DNA from: Shinella yambaruensis
GTDB lineage: Bacteria; Pseudomonadota; Alphaproteobacteria; Rhizobiales; Rhizobiaceae
NCBI RefSeq assembly: GCF_022899355.1
Contig: NZ_JALJCK010000004.1
Coordinates: 186,001-250,000, forward strand
DNA length: 64,000 bases
Direction: 5' to 3'
The translations under genes and the position numbers were made by a program. The notes beneath the pieces were generated by a model, which saw only the letters and a program-made list of their open reading frames with translations, had not been told where the DNA came from and searched no databases. Positions 27,145-35,645 of this stretch are shown piece after piece; the stretch's first letter is position 1, and each line of letters opens with the position of its first letter.

Positions 27145-29229
27145 ATGAAACTGAGCACATATTGCAGGCTGATGAATGGCGTGAGCGCGGCTGCGCTTTG
27201 CGCGTTTGTGGAAACGCAGGCCCTGGCGCAGGATGCCGCGGAAAGTTCCGGCGCGACGGAACTGCAGGCGATCGTCGTGACGGGTGAAAAGGTCGCGCGC
27301 AGCATTCAGCGCACGGCAAGCTCCGTCGTGGTGATCACGGCGGAAGACATAGAAGAAAAAGTCCAGGCCGCGCATGTGGACGATTTCCTGCGCGACACGC
27401 CGAACGTCCTTTATCATGACACGGTCAGTGCGCCGGTCATCCGCGGGATGGACGGACAGGGGTCCAACTTCGGTTCGGGTGCGTTCTTCGGTGGTACGGT
27501 GCCGCGTGCGAGGATCAATCTCGATGGTCACAATCTCGGTTTCTGGGAAACCGTGTTTGGAACGACGAGCGTCTGGGATGTCGAGAATATCGAGGTCTTC
27601 CGCGGCCCGCAGACGACGACGCAGGGTGCAAACAGCATCGCCGGCGCGATCATCGTGAATACGAAGGATCCGACCTTCACACCAGAAGCCGCCGCGCAGC
27701 TTGAATACGGCAGCGGCAACAACAAGCGGGCGTCCGTGGCCGTGTCGGGTCCGATCATCGAGGACGAGCTGGCGGCTCGACTTTCGCTGGATTACAGCGG
27801 CCGGGATACCTTCATCGACTATATCAATGCCCTCTACAACAAGGGCGACACCGATACGGATTTCGAGGCCTTCAGCGGGCGCTTCAAGCTGCTCTGGCAG
27901 CCTGCAGAAATCCCGGGGCTGGAATCCAAGCTGACGATAGCGCACATGCGGTCGAACCGGCCGACATCGGAGGCCGCGTCCTTTCCCTATGACGACCTGA
28001 ACAGTGCGACCCTGTCGATGCCGACCTATGAGGCGCGCACATGGACCGGCATCCATGACCTCAGCTATGATTTCGGGAACGGCATCAAGCTGAGCAATCA
28101 GTTCCAGTATTCGGACGGCCATACCAAGCGCGTCGCCGAGCCCTTCGCCAACGGCGGGGCGACGATGGACTACAAGGACGTCTCGAACGAAACGCGGATC
28201 AACTTCGGCAGCGAAGACGACGTCATCAGTGGCGTCGCCGGCATCTACTACAATCACGTCACGTCGGAAGACCTGCTTTATACGCGCGGCGTATCCCATT
28301 TCGACGACACCAAGGACAGCCTCGGCCTCTTCTCCGAGGCGACATGGCGCTTTGCGGAACAGTGGTCCCTGACCGGCGGCCTGCGCTACCAGTACGACCG
28401 GGTCCAGCGATCCGGCACCTCCAGCTTCAGCACCCAGGCCCTCGATTTCGACGAAAGTTTCGATGCCTTGCTGCCGAAGATCTCGCTCGCCTACGACATC
28501 ACGCCGGATGTCACGGTCGGCGCCCTTGTCAACCGGGGCTACAATCCCGGTGGCGCGGGGCTCAGCTTCGTGACGGGGCAGTATTATTCCTTCAAGCCCG
28601 AGACGCTCTGGAACTACGAGCTGTTTACCCGCATCCGCACGCTGGATGACCGTCTGACGGTGAATGCGAACGCCTTCTACACGCGGCACAAGAATTCGCA
28701 GCGCGTCGTGCCCGACTATCTCAACGGCGTTCTCTTCGGCAGCATCGTCCTCAATGCGGACAAGGCGGAATCCTATGGTCTGGAAGTCAGCGCGGACTAC
28801 GAGGCGCTCGACAATCTGCGCATTCGCGCCGGGGTCGGTTTGCTGCACACGGAACTCAGCCGCTTCACGAATCCGGCTGGCACCGCCTTCGAGGGCAACG
28901 AGTTCGGCAAGGCGCCGAGCTATACGTTGAGCCTCGGCGTGGACTGGGACGTCACGGAAAACGTCACCTTGAGCGCCGATGTCCGGCATACGGATGGTTA
29001 TTATTCAACGGATGAGAACTATCCCGCCTACTGGGTGGATTCCTACACGGTCGCCAACGCCCGCCTGACCTACAAGCCGCAGGAGAACTGGCAGCTCTAC
29101 GCCTATGTCGACAACATATTCGACGAGCGCGCGCCGACCTGGAAGTACGACGATCGCACGGCCGGCGGCATCGTCGCCTCCATGCTGGAGCCGCGTGAAT
29201 ACGGCGTCGGGCTCAGGGTGAAGTTCTGA
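27145..29229 (+). CDS. TonB-dependent outer-membrane receptor
   Basis: A 694-residue outer-membrane receptor for metal-chelate or similar uptake. A signal peptide (about 1-28, cleavage after ALAQ) is followed by the TonB-box-like LQAIVVTGEK, the plug domain (about 48-165) with VEVFRGPQ-like NIEVFRGPQTTTQGANSIAGAI, and a 22-strand barrel that ends in the typical aromatic residue (GVGLRVKF). I start at ATG 27145 on the basis of the signal peptide; the upstream frame has no leader character. The nearby FecB-type transporter suggests that the ligand is a metal complex. It converges with the periplasmic binding protein gene. Confidence 0.93.
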   Translation: MKLSTYCRLMNGVSAAALCAFVETQALAQDAAESSGATELQAIVVTGEKVARSIQRTASSVVVITAEDIEEKVQAAHVDDFLRDTPNVLYHDTVSAPVIRGMDGQGSNFGSGAFFGGTVPRARINLDGHNLGFWETVFGTTSVWDVENIEVFRGPQTTTQGANSIAGAIIVNTKDPTFTPEAAAQLEYGSGNNKRASVAVSGPIIEDELAARLSLDYSGRDTFIDYINALYNKGDTDTDFEAFSGRFKLLWQPAEIPGLESKLTIAHMRSNRPTSEAASFPYDDLNSATLSMPTYEARTWTGIHDLSYDFGNGIKLSNQFQYSDGHTKRVAEPFANGGATMDYKDVSNETRINFGSEDDVISGVAGIYYNHVTSEDLLYTRGVSHFDDTKDSLGLFSEATWRFAEQWSLTGGLRYQYDRVQRSGTSSFSTQALDFDESFDALLPKISLAYDITPDVTVGALVNRGYNPGGAGLSFVTGQYYSFKPETLWNYELFTRIRTLDDRLTVNANAFYTRHKNSQRVVPDYLNGVLFGSIVLNADKAESYGLEVSADYEALDNLRIRAGVGLLHTELSRFTNPAGTAFEGNEFGKAPSYTLSLGVDWDVTENVTLSADVRHTDGYYSTDENYPAYWVDSYTVANARLTYKPQENWQLYAYVDNIFDERAPTWKYDDRTAGGIVASMLEPREYGVGLRVKF

Positions 29230-29235
29230 TTGGAA

Positions 29236-29277
29236 ACAGGAACGGGCGAGCCGGAGCCGGCCCGCCCGTTCTCCTGT
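29236..29277. terminator. Bidirectional terminator hairpin
   Basis: ACAGGAACGGGCG and its partner CGCCCGTTCTCCTGT enclose an inner GCCGG-AG-CCGGC stem, between the convergent receptor and binding-protein genes. The hairpin is long and GC-rich, but neither side has a clean U-run. Confidence 0.6.
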
Positions 29278-29289
29278 CGATCTTTCCGT

Positions 29290-30243
29290 CTACCGCTTGA
29301 TCCAGGCTTCCACTGCATCGAGCGTGTGTTCGGCGCTCGCGATGGTCGGCATCGCCACCTTGGCGGAATCGAGATAGAGCACACGTCCTTCCTTCGCCGG
29401 AGCCAGGAACCGTTCCCACCCCGGAACGATGCGCTCCAGCGCGGCCTTTGTCCCCTGTGCGTCGCGCGCGTCGCCCATATAGGTATTCATCAGGACCAGG
29501 AGATCGGGATTGAGGCGCCCGAACGCCTCCGCGCCGAGTGGCACGAGCAGCATGGAGCCGCCCTGGCCGGCCGGCGCATTTTCCGCAGCCAGCGACAGGC
29601 GGGTGTAGCCGAGGTCCTCGAGGGCCTGCACCGCGCCGGACATGTCCCCGAGGGCATTGAGCTGGTCGGTCAGGAACACGGCTAGATAGGTCTTCTTCTT
29701 TCCATCGTCCGGCAGGGCCTTGCGAACGGCCGCCAGCCGGGCGGCATAGGCGGATCGGCGCGCGGCGAACGCTTCCTTTCGTCCGACGACGTTCGCGAGT
29801 TCTTCCTCCACGCTGAAACCGTGCGCCTTGCCGGTGCTGACATTCTGCAGATAGACCGGAGCCACGGTGGAAAGCTGCTCGACCTTCTCGACATCGAGTT
29901 CCATGCCGACGATGAGGTCGGGCGCGAGTGCCCGGAGCTTTTCTAGGTCGATCTGCCCGACGGGCCCGATGCCGCGCGGCTTTACGCGGCCAGGTCCGAA
30001 GACCGTGTCCACGAAATCCACCGGGGTGATGAAGCTGCCGTCGTCCTTGCGGCCGTAGCTGCCGACGACGTCGACGCCGAGTTCCATCAGCGGAAGGCCG
30101 AGCAGCGGCTCGTGCATGACGACCACGCGGGCAGGCTGCTCGGGAATCGCAACCGAACGTCCCGTGTCGTCCGTGACCGTCCGGTCCGCGGCCAGGGCCG
30201 AGCTTGCTGCGAGGATTGCGGCGAGGAGGGTGGGAAAGCGCAT
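29290..30243 (-). CDS. Periplasmic metal-chelate binding protein (FecB/FepB type)
   Basis: A 317-residue periplasmic binding protein of the iron-siderophore/B12 class. A signal peptide of about 19 residues (SSALA-AD) precedes two lobes joined by a long helix; the start RTVTDDTGRSVAIPEQPARVVV and ALAPDLIVGMELDVEKVEQLSTVAPVYLQ are family features. It is the last gene of a four-gene operon (ATPase, permease, permease, binding protein) on the minus strand, 10 bases after the second permease. The ligand is not determined. Confidence 0.9.
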   Translation of the reverse strand: MRFPTLLAAILAASSALAADRTVTDDTGRSVAIPEQPARVVVMHEPLLGLPLMELGVDVVGSYGRKDDGSFITPVDFVDTVFGPGRVKPRGIGPVGQIDLEKLRALAPDLIVGMELDVEKVEQLSTVAPVYLQNVSTGKAHGFSVEEELANVVGRKEAFAARRSAYAARLAAVRKALPDDGKKKTYLAVFLTDQLNALGDMSGAVQALEDLGYTRLSLAAENAPAGQGGSMLLVPLGAEAFGRLNPDLLVLMNTYMGDARDAQGTKAALERIVPGWERFLAPAKEGRVLYLDSAKVAMPTIASAEHTLDAVEAWIKR

Positions 30244-30253
30244 GGCGAACCTT

Positions 30254-31318
30254 TCAGTGGAGCTGCAATCGGCGAAGCGCCTGAAGGCGCAGCGCGAAGA
30301 AGAAAAGCGGAACGCCGATCAGCGTGAGGCCGAGGCCGATCGGAAGAGGCAGGTCTCGAACAACCGAGCGAGCGAGCGTGTCGGCCGCAACCACCAGGAT
30401 CCCCCCGGTGAGCGCCGCGAGGAAGAGCCGGGCGCGCCCGGTCGCAGGGGACAGGAAACCCGCGAGCTGCGGCGCGAGCACGCCAAGGAAGGTGAGCGGC
30501 CCGACGGCCGTCACCGCTGACGCAGACAGAAGGACGGCAAAGATCAGGAGAAGCGGACGCGACCGGCGCACCGGTTCGCCGAGGGCCATCGCGAACTCGT
30601 TTCCGAGGTCGTAGGCGCTTGTGGCGCGCCCAAGCAGGAAGAGGCCGAGCAAGCTGGCGCAGAACAGCGGGGCAAAGGTCGCTATTGCGTTCCAGTTCGC
30701 CTGGAAAAGCGATCCCGCCATCCAGTCGGCAAGGGCAAGCGAGGTCTCCGGCGGGGTATAGAGCAGGAGGAGGGACCCGACCGAGGAAAGAACGGTCTCG
30801 ACGGCGATGCCCATCAGCAGGATGGCGAGCCCGCTCGCCCGTTCGCCACCCACCAGCCAAAGAAGCAAGAGCGCGACGGCAAGCCCGCCTGCAAGGGCGG
30901 CCAGCGCGACGGCAACCTTCGGTGCGGCCGGAACGAAGACCAGCAGCAGCATGATGGTCGTCATCGAGCCCTGGCTGAGGCCGAGGAGACCCGGATCGGC
31001 AAGCGGATTGCGGGTGATGGACTGCAGCATGGCGCCGGCGAGTGCCACGGCCCATCCCGCCATGAAACCCATGACGATGCGGGGCAGCCGAACCGTCCAG
31101 AGCGCATAGGCCTGATCGGCAGAAGCCGGCTCTCCCGCCAGGAAGCGCAGAAACTCGCGGAAGCCCGTCTCCGTTATGCCGGAGCCCAGCGAAACGAGCG
31201 CCAGAAGGATCGCCCCGGTAAGCAGGGCCGCGGCGGCGGCGAGATTGCCGACACGGATTTCCAGCCCGCAGGAAAAGCGCAGCACCCGCCTGCCGTCGAT
31301 GGCCCGCGCGGATCTCAT
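30254..31318 (-). CDS. FecCD family ABC transporter permease (second subunit)
   Basis: A 354-residue permease of the BtuC/FecCD type with about ten membrane helices. Diagnostic segments are RLPRIVMGFMAGWAVALAGAMLQSITRNPLADPGLLGLSQG and the ending GPLTFLGVLAPQLAG..LPLPIGLGLTLIGVPLFFFAL. I place the start at ATG 31318, which overlaps the preceding permease stop by four bases; the longer frame to 31738 is an overlap artefact. Confidence 0.92.
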   Translation of the reverse strand: MRSARAIDGRRVLRFSCGLEIRVGNLAAAAALLTGAILLALVSLGSGITETGFREFLRFLAGEPASADQAYALWTVRLPRIVMGFMAGWAVALAGAMLQSITRNPLADPGLLGLSQGSMTTIMLLLVFVPAAPKVAVALAALAGGLAVALLLLWLVGGERASGLAILLMGIAVETVLSSVGSLLLLYTPPETSLALADWMAGSLFQANWNAIATFAPLFCASLLGLFLLGRATSAYDLGNEFAMALGEPVRRSRPLLLIFAVLLSASAVTAVGPLTFLGVLAPQLAGFLSPATGRARLFLAALTGGILVVAADTLARSVVRDLPLPIGLGLTLIGVPLFFFALRLQALRRLQLH

Positions 31319-32328
31319 GCCTGGTCTCTCACGGCAGGCGACAGATAGAAGCGCTTGACGATCATCGCAAAGGCGAGCCCGCCAAGAAGGTCCATGACCA
31401 GTCCCGTGTGCAGCACATAGGGATGGAAAGCCTCTCGTGCGCCGAAATCGGCAAGAAGGGAGATACCCGCCCCTAACAGCAGGCAGCAGGGAAGGGCGAG
31501 GGCGACATTCGCGCCGGCGAACGGCCGGACAAGATGTGGCACGACGAGGCCGATGAAGCCGATAGGGCCGCAGATCGCGACCGCCGAACCCGCGCCGACG
31601 ACGGCGGCGGCAAGGGCAAGCGTCGAGACCGGCCTGACATTGACCCCGGCGGATGCGGCCTTTTCCGAGCCGAGCAGGATGAGCGTCAGGGCGCGGGAAA
31701 GCGCGCCGAGGATGAGCAGGCAAAGGACGCCGATCCACCAGAAGGCGTATAGCCGGTCGATGTAGACATGATTGACGTTGCCGCTGACCCAGCTGAGGAA
31801 ATCGGCGCGCCGCATGGGATCGGACAGCATGAGCGCATTGGTCGTGCCGACCAGGAGCATCGACACGAGCGCGCCCGACAGGATGAGGGACAGGCCACGC
31901 GGGTCGTTGTTCCTGCCCGCCAGCCGCGTGACGGCAAGGCTTGCAAGGAAACCGCCGACGGCACCGACGAGGGCGGCGAATCCCTGCGCCTCAAGACCGA
32001 GATCGAGCAGGAAGACCCCGGCGATGACGGCGAGCGTCGCACCGGAATTGATGCCGAGGGTTGATGGAGAGGCAAGCGGATTGCGCACCAGCCCCTGGAG
32101 AACGCAGCCGGCAGCTGCCGTCATCGCGCCGGCATAGATCGCGATCAGCGCGCGCGGCAGACGTTGGAAGAGGACGACCGACTGGTCGTAGCTCCCGGCC
32201 TCTCCGCGCGACAGCGCCGTCAGCGCCTCGGTGACGGGAGGCGCGTCACGGCCGAGGAAGAGGTGTAAGCCCAGCGCAGCCAGGAGCAGCAGCGACAGCA
32301 CAGCCGGGAGAAGGGCGCGGCGTCTCAT
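31315..32328 (-). CDS. FecCD family ABC transporter permease (first subunit)
   Basis: A 337-residue permease of the same family. It shows RLPRALIAIYAGAMTAAAGCVLQGLVRNPLASPSTLGINSGA near the start and CGPIGFIGLVVPHLVRPFAG later, both family signatures, and about nine to ten helices. ATG 32328 overlaps the ATPase stop by four bases. With the next gene it makes a heterodimeric channel for a metal chelate. Confidence 0.92.
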   Translation of the reverse strand: MRRRALLPAVLSLLLLAALGLHLFLGRDAPPVTEALTALSRGEAGSYDQSVVLFQRLPRALIAIYAGAMTAAAGCVLQGLVRNPLASPSTLGINSGATLAVIAGVFLLDLGLEAQGFAALVGAVGGFLASLAVTRLAGRNNDPRGLSLILSGALVSMLLVGTTNALMLSDPMRRADFLSWVSGNVNHVYIDRLYAFWWIGVLCLLILGALSRALTLILLGSEKAASAGVNVRPVSTLALAAAVVGAGSAVAICGPIGFIGLVVPHLVRPFAGANVALALPCCLLLGAGISLLADFGAREAFHPYVLHTGLVMDLLGGLAFAMIVKRFYLSPAVRDQA

Positions 32329-33119
32329 GCCGAGGCCGATGCGGAAGGGGCAAGACGGGGCAGGCAGACAAGCCGGCCGTCGTGCGGGAAGATGTCTGCG
32401 TCGAGGTCGAAAACCCGGGCGATGTTCTCGCTCGTAATGGTCGCGCTGACCGGTCCGGTTGCCAGGATATGACCGGCGTTCATCAGAACGATATCGTCGG
32501 CGAAGGTCGCGGCGAGGTTGAGATCGTGCAGCACCATGATCACCGTCTTGCCGTGTTGCCGCACCAGTGCACGCACCAGGCCGAGAACGGCGTACTGATA
32601 CTTCACGTCGAGATGATTGACCGGTTCGTCCATCAGGATGATGTCGGTGTCCTGCGCGAGCACCATGGCGATCCAGGCGCGCTGGCGCTGCCCGCCCGAA
32701 AGCGTGTTCACCTGAAGATGGGCCTTGTCCGCCAGGCCGACCGTCTCCAGGGCCTTGCGGAAAAGCTGCCGGTCGCGATCGGACGGGCCGCCGACGAGCG
32801 CGTAGCGGGAATAGCCGGCAAGCTCGACGAGCTCTCCCAGCGTCATGTAGTCCGGGCAGAAGCTCTCCTGCGGCAGATAGGCGATGCGTCTTGCCAGCCT
32901 GCGCCGGCCGATTTGCCCGATAGGCTGTCCGTCCAGGATGATGTCTCCATGCATTTTCGGCAGGAAGCCCATGATCGCCTTGAGAAGGGTCGATTTGCCG
33001 CAACCGTTCGGTCCCGCGAGCACCGTCAGCCGGCCGGGCGAGAATTCCGCGGAAACCCGCATCAGGACAGGCGTTTGCCCATAGGACGCCGTGAGATTGG
33101 ACAATGTGAGCGATGACAT
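32325..33119 (-). CDS. Iron-chelate ABC transporter ATP-binding protein (FecE type)
   Basis: A 264-residue ATPase with Walker A GPNGCGKST, signature LSGGQRQRA, Walker B DIILMDEPVNHLDV and switch His in MVLHDLN. The order AGYSRYALVGGPSDRDRQL between Walker A and the signature is typical of FecE/FhuC proteins. The start at ATG 33119 is chosen by alignment to the usual N-terminus (MSSLTLSNLTASYGQ); no good ribosome binding site is evident. It is the first gene of the transporter operon and is divergent from the monooxygenase. Confidence 0.92.
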   Translation of the reverse strand: MSSLTLSNLTASYGQTPVLMRVSAEFSPGRLTVLAGPNGCGKSTLLKAIMGFLPKMHGDIILDGQPIGQIGRRRLARRIAYLPQESFCPDYMTLGELVELAGYSRYALVGGPSDRDRQLFRKALETVGLADKAHLQVNTLSGGQRQRAWIAMVLAQDTDIILMDEPVNHLDVKYQYAVLGLVRALVRQHGKTVIMVLHDLNLAATFADDIVLMNAGHILATGPVSATITSENIARVFDLDADIFPHDGRLVCLPRLAPSASASA

Positions 33120-33161
33120 GAAACCGTTCCGAAGCGCTTGTCGCGACGCTAAACTGGAGTA

Positions 33162-33201
33162 ATAGAGGAAGCAATTACAGAATTGGAATAGCTTCCGCAA
33201 T
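33162..33201. promoter_or_regulatory. Candidate operator between the chelate ABC operon and the monooxygenase gene
   Basis: An inverted repeat GGAAGC (33168-33173) and GCTTCC (33190-33195) surrounds ATTACAGAAT (33174-33183), which is the exact reverse complement of ATTCTGTAAT at 27096-27105. It lies in the 107-base gap between two divergent genes of the same module and may control both. Confidence 0.5.
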
Positions 33202-33226
33202 GCGGGATGGCTCGGGATGGTGGATC

Positions 33227-34534
33227 ATGGACGCCTGCAGGAAAATTCACATCGGCATGTCGCTGGCCCCGACCTGGCTCAGCGGGGACGCCTGGCGCCG
33301 TGCCGACAGTGACGTCGAAGGCATCCTCTCAAGCGATTATTATGTCGATGTCGCGCGCCGTTCGGAGGCCGCGCATCTCGATTTCGTCTTCCGCCCCGAC
33401 ACGCTGTTCCTGCCACCGCACATGCTGGAAAGCGGCCCGGGCTTCACAAGCCTCGACCCGACGGTCCTGCTTGCCGCGCTGGCGCGGGAGACGACGCATG
33501 TCGGCCTGCTCTCGACCGTCTCCACGACCTTCCTTCCGCCCTATGTCGTGGCCCGGCAGATCCAGTCGCTGCATTGGCTGAGCAAGGGCCGGGCGGGCTG
33601 GAACATCGTCACGGCGCTTGATGGGAACGAGAACTTCGGCCTTGCGGAAATGCCCTCCGCCGAGGAGCGCTACGAACGCGCGGCGGAATTCACCGAGTTG
33701 GTGCGCCGTCTCTGGCAGAGCTATCCGGCGGACGCGATAAAGGCCGATCGCGCGAGCGGGGTCTATGCCGATGCCGGACGGGTCAGGCCGATCGAGCATG
33801 TCGGCAAGCACCTGAGCGTCAGGGGCCCCCTGACATTGCCGGATTTCGGCAAGGCGCGCATCCCGCTCATCCAGGCCGGCGCATCGGCGGCAGGGCGGAA
33901 TTTCGCCGCATCGGTCGCCGACGCCGTCTTCGCTTCGACGCCGGACAAGCAGGCGGCGATCGACCTGCGCCGCGACCTCCGCGGCAGGGCGGCGGGCCAT
34001 GGCCGCAAGGCCGACGATATCCTGCTCATGCCTGGCCTCAGTCTTTATCTCGCCGATAGCCGCGCGGAGGCGCGCGACCTGTTCGCCGCGACGCATGCCC
34101 GCGCCGACCGCGCACGAACACTTGCCTCCATCCGCGCGATGATCGGCCTCGATCTCACCGACTGGCCCGACGACAGGAGGATCGCGGCAAAGGACCTGCC
34201 GCTCCCGCCGGAGGCGCCACGCAGCCGCACCCGCAGCGAGCTTTTGCGCCGTGCGATCATTCAGGGCGAGCCTACGGTCGGCGAGCTTTTGCGCCTGCCG
34301 GAGGTCGTGGCGTCCGCCCATTGGCAGATCGTCGGCACGGTCGAGGACGCGGTCGCCGAAATCCGGGACTGGACGGCCGATGGGGCGATAGACGGGTTCA
34401 TCGCCGTGCCGGGCGGTTCCGTCACGTCGATGCGGATGGTCCTGGAAAAGCTTGTGCCGGCACTGGCCGGAGAGGGTCTGTTCAGGCAGCGCTACGAAGC
34501 CGGCACGTTCATTGGGCACCTGAAGGAAAGGTAG
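33227..34534 (+). CDS. FMN-dependent monooxygenase (NtaA/SnaA/DszA family)
   Basis: A 435-residue flavin monooxygenase of the luciferase-like group that includes nitrilotriacetate, EDTA and dibenzothiophene-sulfone monooxygenases. Family features are SEAAHLDFVFRPDTLFL, LAALARETTHVGLLSTVSTTF.PPYVVARQIQSLHWLSKGRAGWNIVTA and the later RPIEHVGKHLSVRGPLTLPDF. It uses reduced FMN from a separate reductase. ATG 33227 follows GGATGGTGG; an ATG at 33200 is possible. It is divergent from the chelate transporter, so it may degrade the organic part of an imported chelate or sulfur compound. The substrate is unknown. Confidence 0.88.
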   Translation: MDACRKIHIGMSLAPTWLSGDAWRRADSDVEGILSSDYYVDVARRSEAAHLDFVFRPDTLFLPPHMLESGPGFTSLDPTVLLAALARETTHVGLLSTVSTTFLPPYVVARQIQSLHWLSKGRAGWNIVTALDGNENFGLAEMPSAEERYERAAEFTELVRRLWQSYPADAIKADRASGVYADAGRVRPIEHVGKHLSVRGPLTLPDFGKARIPLIQAGASAAGRNFAASVADAVFASTPDKQAAIDLRRDLRGRAAGHGRKADDILLMPGLSLYLADSRAEARDLFAATHARADRARTLASIRAMIGLDLTDWPDDRRIAAKDLPLPPEAPRSRTRSELLRRAIIQGEPTVGELLRLPEVVASAHWQIVGTVEDAVAEIRDWTADGAIDGFIAVPGGSVTSMRMVLEKLVPALAGEGLFRQRYEAGTFIGHLKER

Positions 34535-34587
34535 CTGCCAGTTCCATCGCCTGTGACTCCGGGCGGCGCAATCCGATCCGGGGCCTG

Positions 34588-34654
34588 GAGCATTTCCAGC
34601 CGATGCGAAATCGCTTCGGCGTCGGATAATGCGGCAAAAGCAAGAGTCTAGACG
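34588..34654. repeat. Dispersed rhizobial intergenic repeat (copy 1, GAGCATTTCC type)
   Basis: GGAGCATTTCCAGCCGATGC then GAAATCGCTTCGGCGTCGGA and AATGCGGCAAAAGCAAGAGTCTAGA. This pattern of a GAGCA start, a GCGAA..CGCTTCGGCG core and a GCAAGAGTCTAGA end is familiar from intergenic regions of Rhizobiaceae. It sits between convergent genes. Confidence 0.5.
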
Positions 34655-35505
34655 TGTTCCACCAGACTGCCGAGGATCGCGGCATCGTCCTCGATGGCTA
34701 GGGTTCCAGCGTCGCGCGCGGAGGATGCGCCCATGCCCGCCTGAAGCTCCTCGGAAAACTGCCGGGCGGCGTCGCGGACGTCGGCGGCGAGGTCGTCGTC
34801 GGATTCGGGATGGGACCGCTTCAGGATGCGCGCCAGGCTGCCGATGACGACGCCTTCGTCATTGAAGATCGGCGCCGCGATGGCGGCGAGGCCGGATTCG
34901 AAGGTGCCGACCGTGATGCAATGGCCGGCCTTCCGGATGGCGGTCATCCGCCGGCGGAAATCCGTCCAATTGTCGCCGAGGCCGGCTTCGGCAATGTCCG
35001 AACTGCTGCGCAGGAAGAGAGACTTCATCCGCGCCGATGGAAGATTGGCGAGAATCGCAAGCGAGGCGGCACCCTTGTACAGGGAGAAAGGCAGGCCGCG
35101 TGCTCTGAGGAGCCGGAGCGGCGCCTCGCCGGACGGGTCGCTGTTTTCCTGGCGCAGGCAGAGCACCCGGTCGCCCCACAAGCCACACAGGATCATGACG
35201 CTGTCCGGCACGGCGCGGGCGCGTTCCGGCATGATCCGGTTGCCGACGGAGGTCATCGGGTCGCTGATCTGGATCTTGCGTTCGAGTTCGACGATGCGCG
35301 GCCCGAGCGAATAGTTGCCGCGGCTCAGCTGAACGAGAAGGCCAGCATTACAAAGCACGCGCAGATAGCGATAGGTCGTGGACCGCGACAGGTCGAGCGT
35401 CTCTGCGATCTGCTCGGGCGAGACCGTCGGACTGCTTTCGTCCAGGAGATCGAGGATCTCGAACGCCCGGTCGATGCTGGTTTTTTCCCCTGCCACCTTT
35501 TCCAT
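34648..35505 (-). CDS. IclR family transcriptional regulator of the tct cluster
   Basis: A 285-residue IclR regulator. The winged helix (about 8-75) includes SIDRAFEILDLLDESSPTVSPEQIAETLDLSRSTTYRYLRVLCNAGLL, and the effector domain (about 85-275) ends with a typical RDAARQFSEELQAG helix. I start at ATG 35505, about 11 bases after AAGG; the frame upstream to 35601 is poor. It is divergent from tctC with about 140 AT-rich bases between, so it probably controls the organic-acid cluster that runs to 42.5 kb. Confidence 0.9.
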   Translation of the reverse strand: MEKVAGEKTSIDRAFEILDLLDESSPTVSPEQIAETLDLSRSTTYRYLRVLCNAGLLVQLSRGNYSLGPRIVELERKIQISDPMTSVGNRIMPERARAVPDSVMILCGLWGDRVLCLRQENSDPSGEAPLRLLRARGLPFSLYKGAASLAILANLPSARMKSLFLRSSSDIAEAGLGDNWTDFRRRMTAIRKAGHCITVGTFESGLAAIAAPIFNDEGVVIGSLARILKRSHPESDDDLAADVRDAARQFSEELQAGMGASSARDAGTLAIEDDAAILGSLVEHV

Positions 35506-35645
35506 CGTCTGCAATGCCTTCCGCTGTTTGAAGGCACCATACAGAAAATAGAAAATATCGCAACATTCAGAACTTGATGTTTTTCCCAAATAATGGCACA
35601 AACTCCAAATCGGAAATGGGAGCCGATCGCTGAACGGAGGAAAAC

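Noticed and set aside
31319-33174. Long N-terminal extensions of the two FecCD permeases
   Set aside because: They overlap the preceding genes in another frame; the ATGA overlaps at 31315 and 32325 give natural starts.
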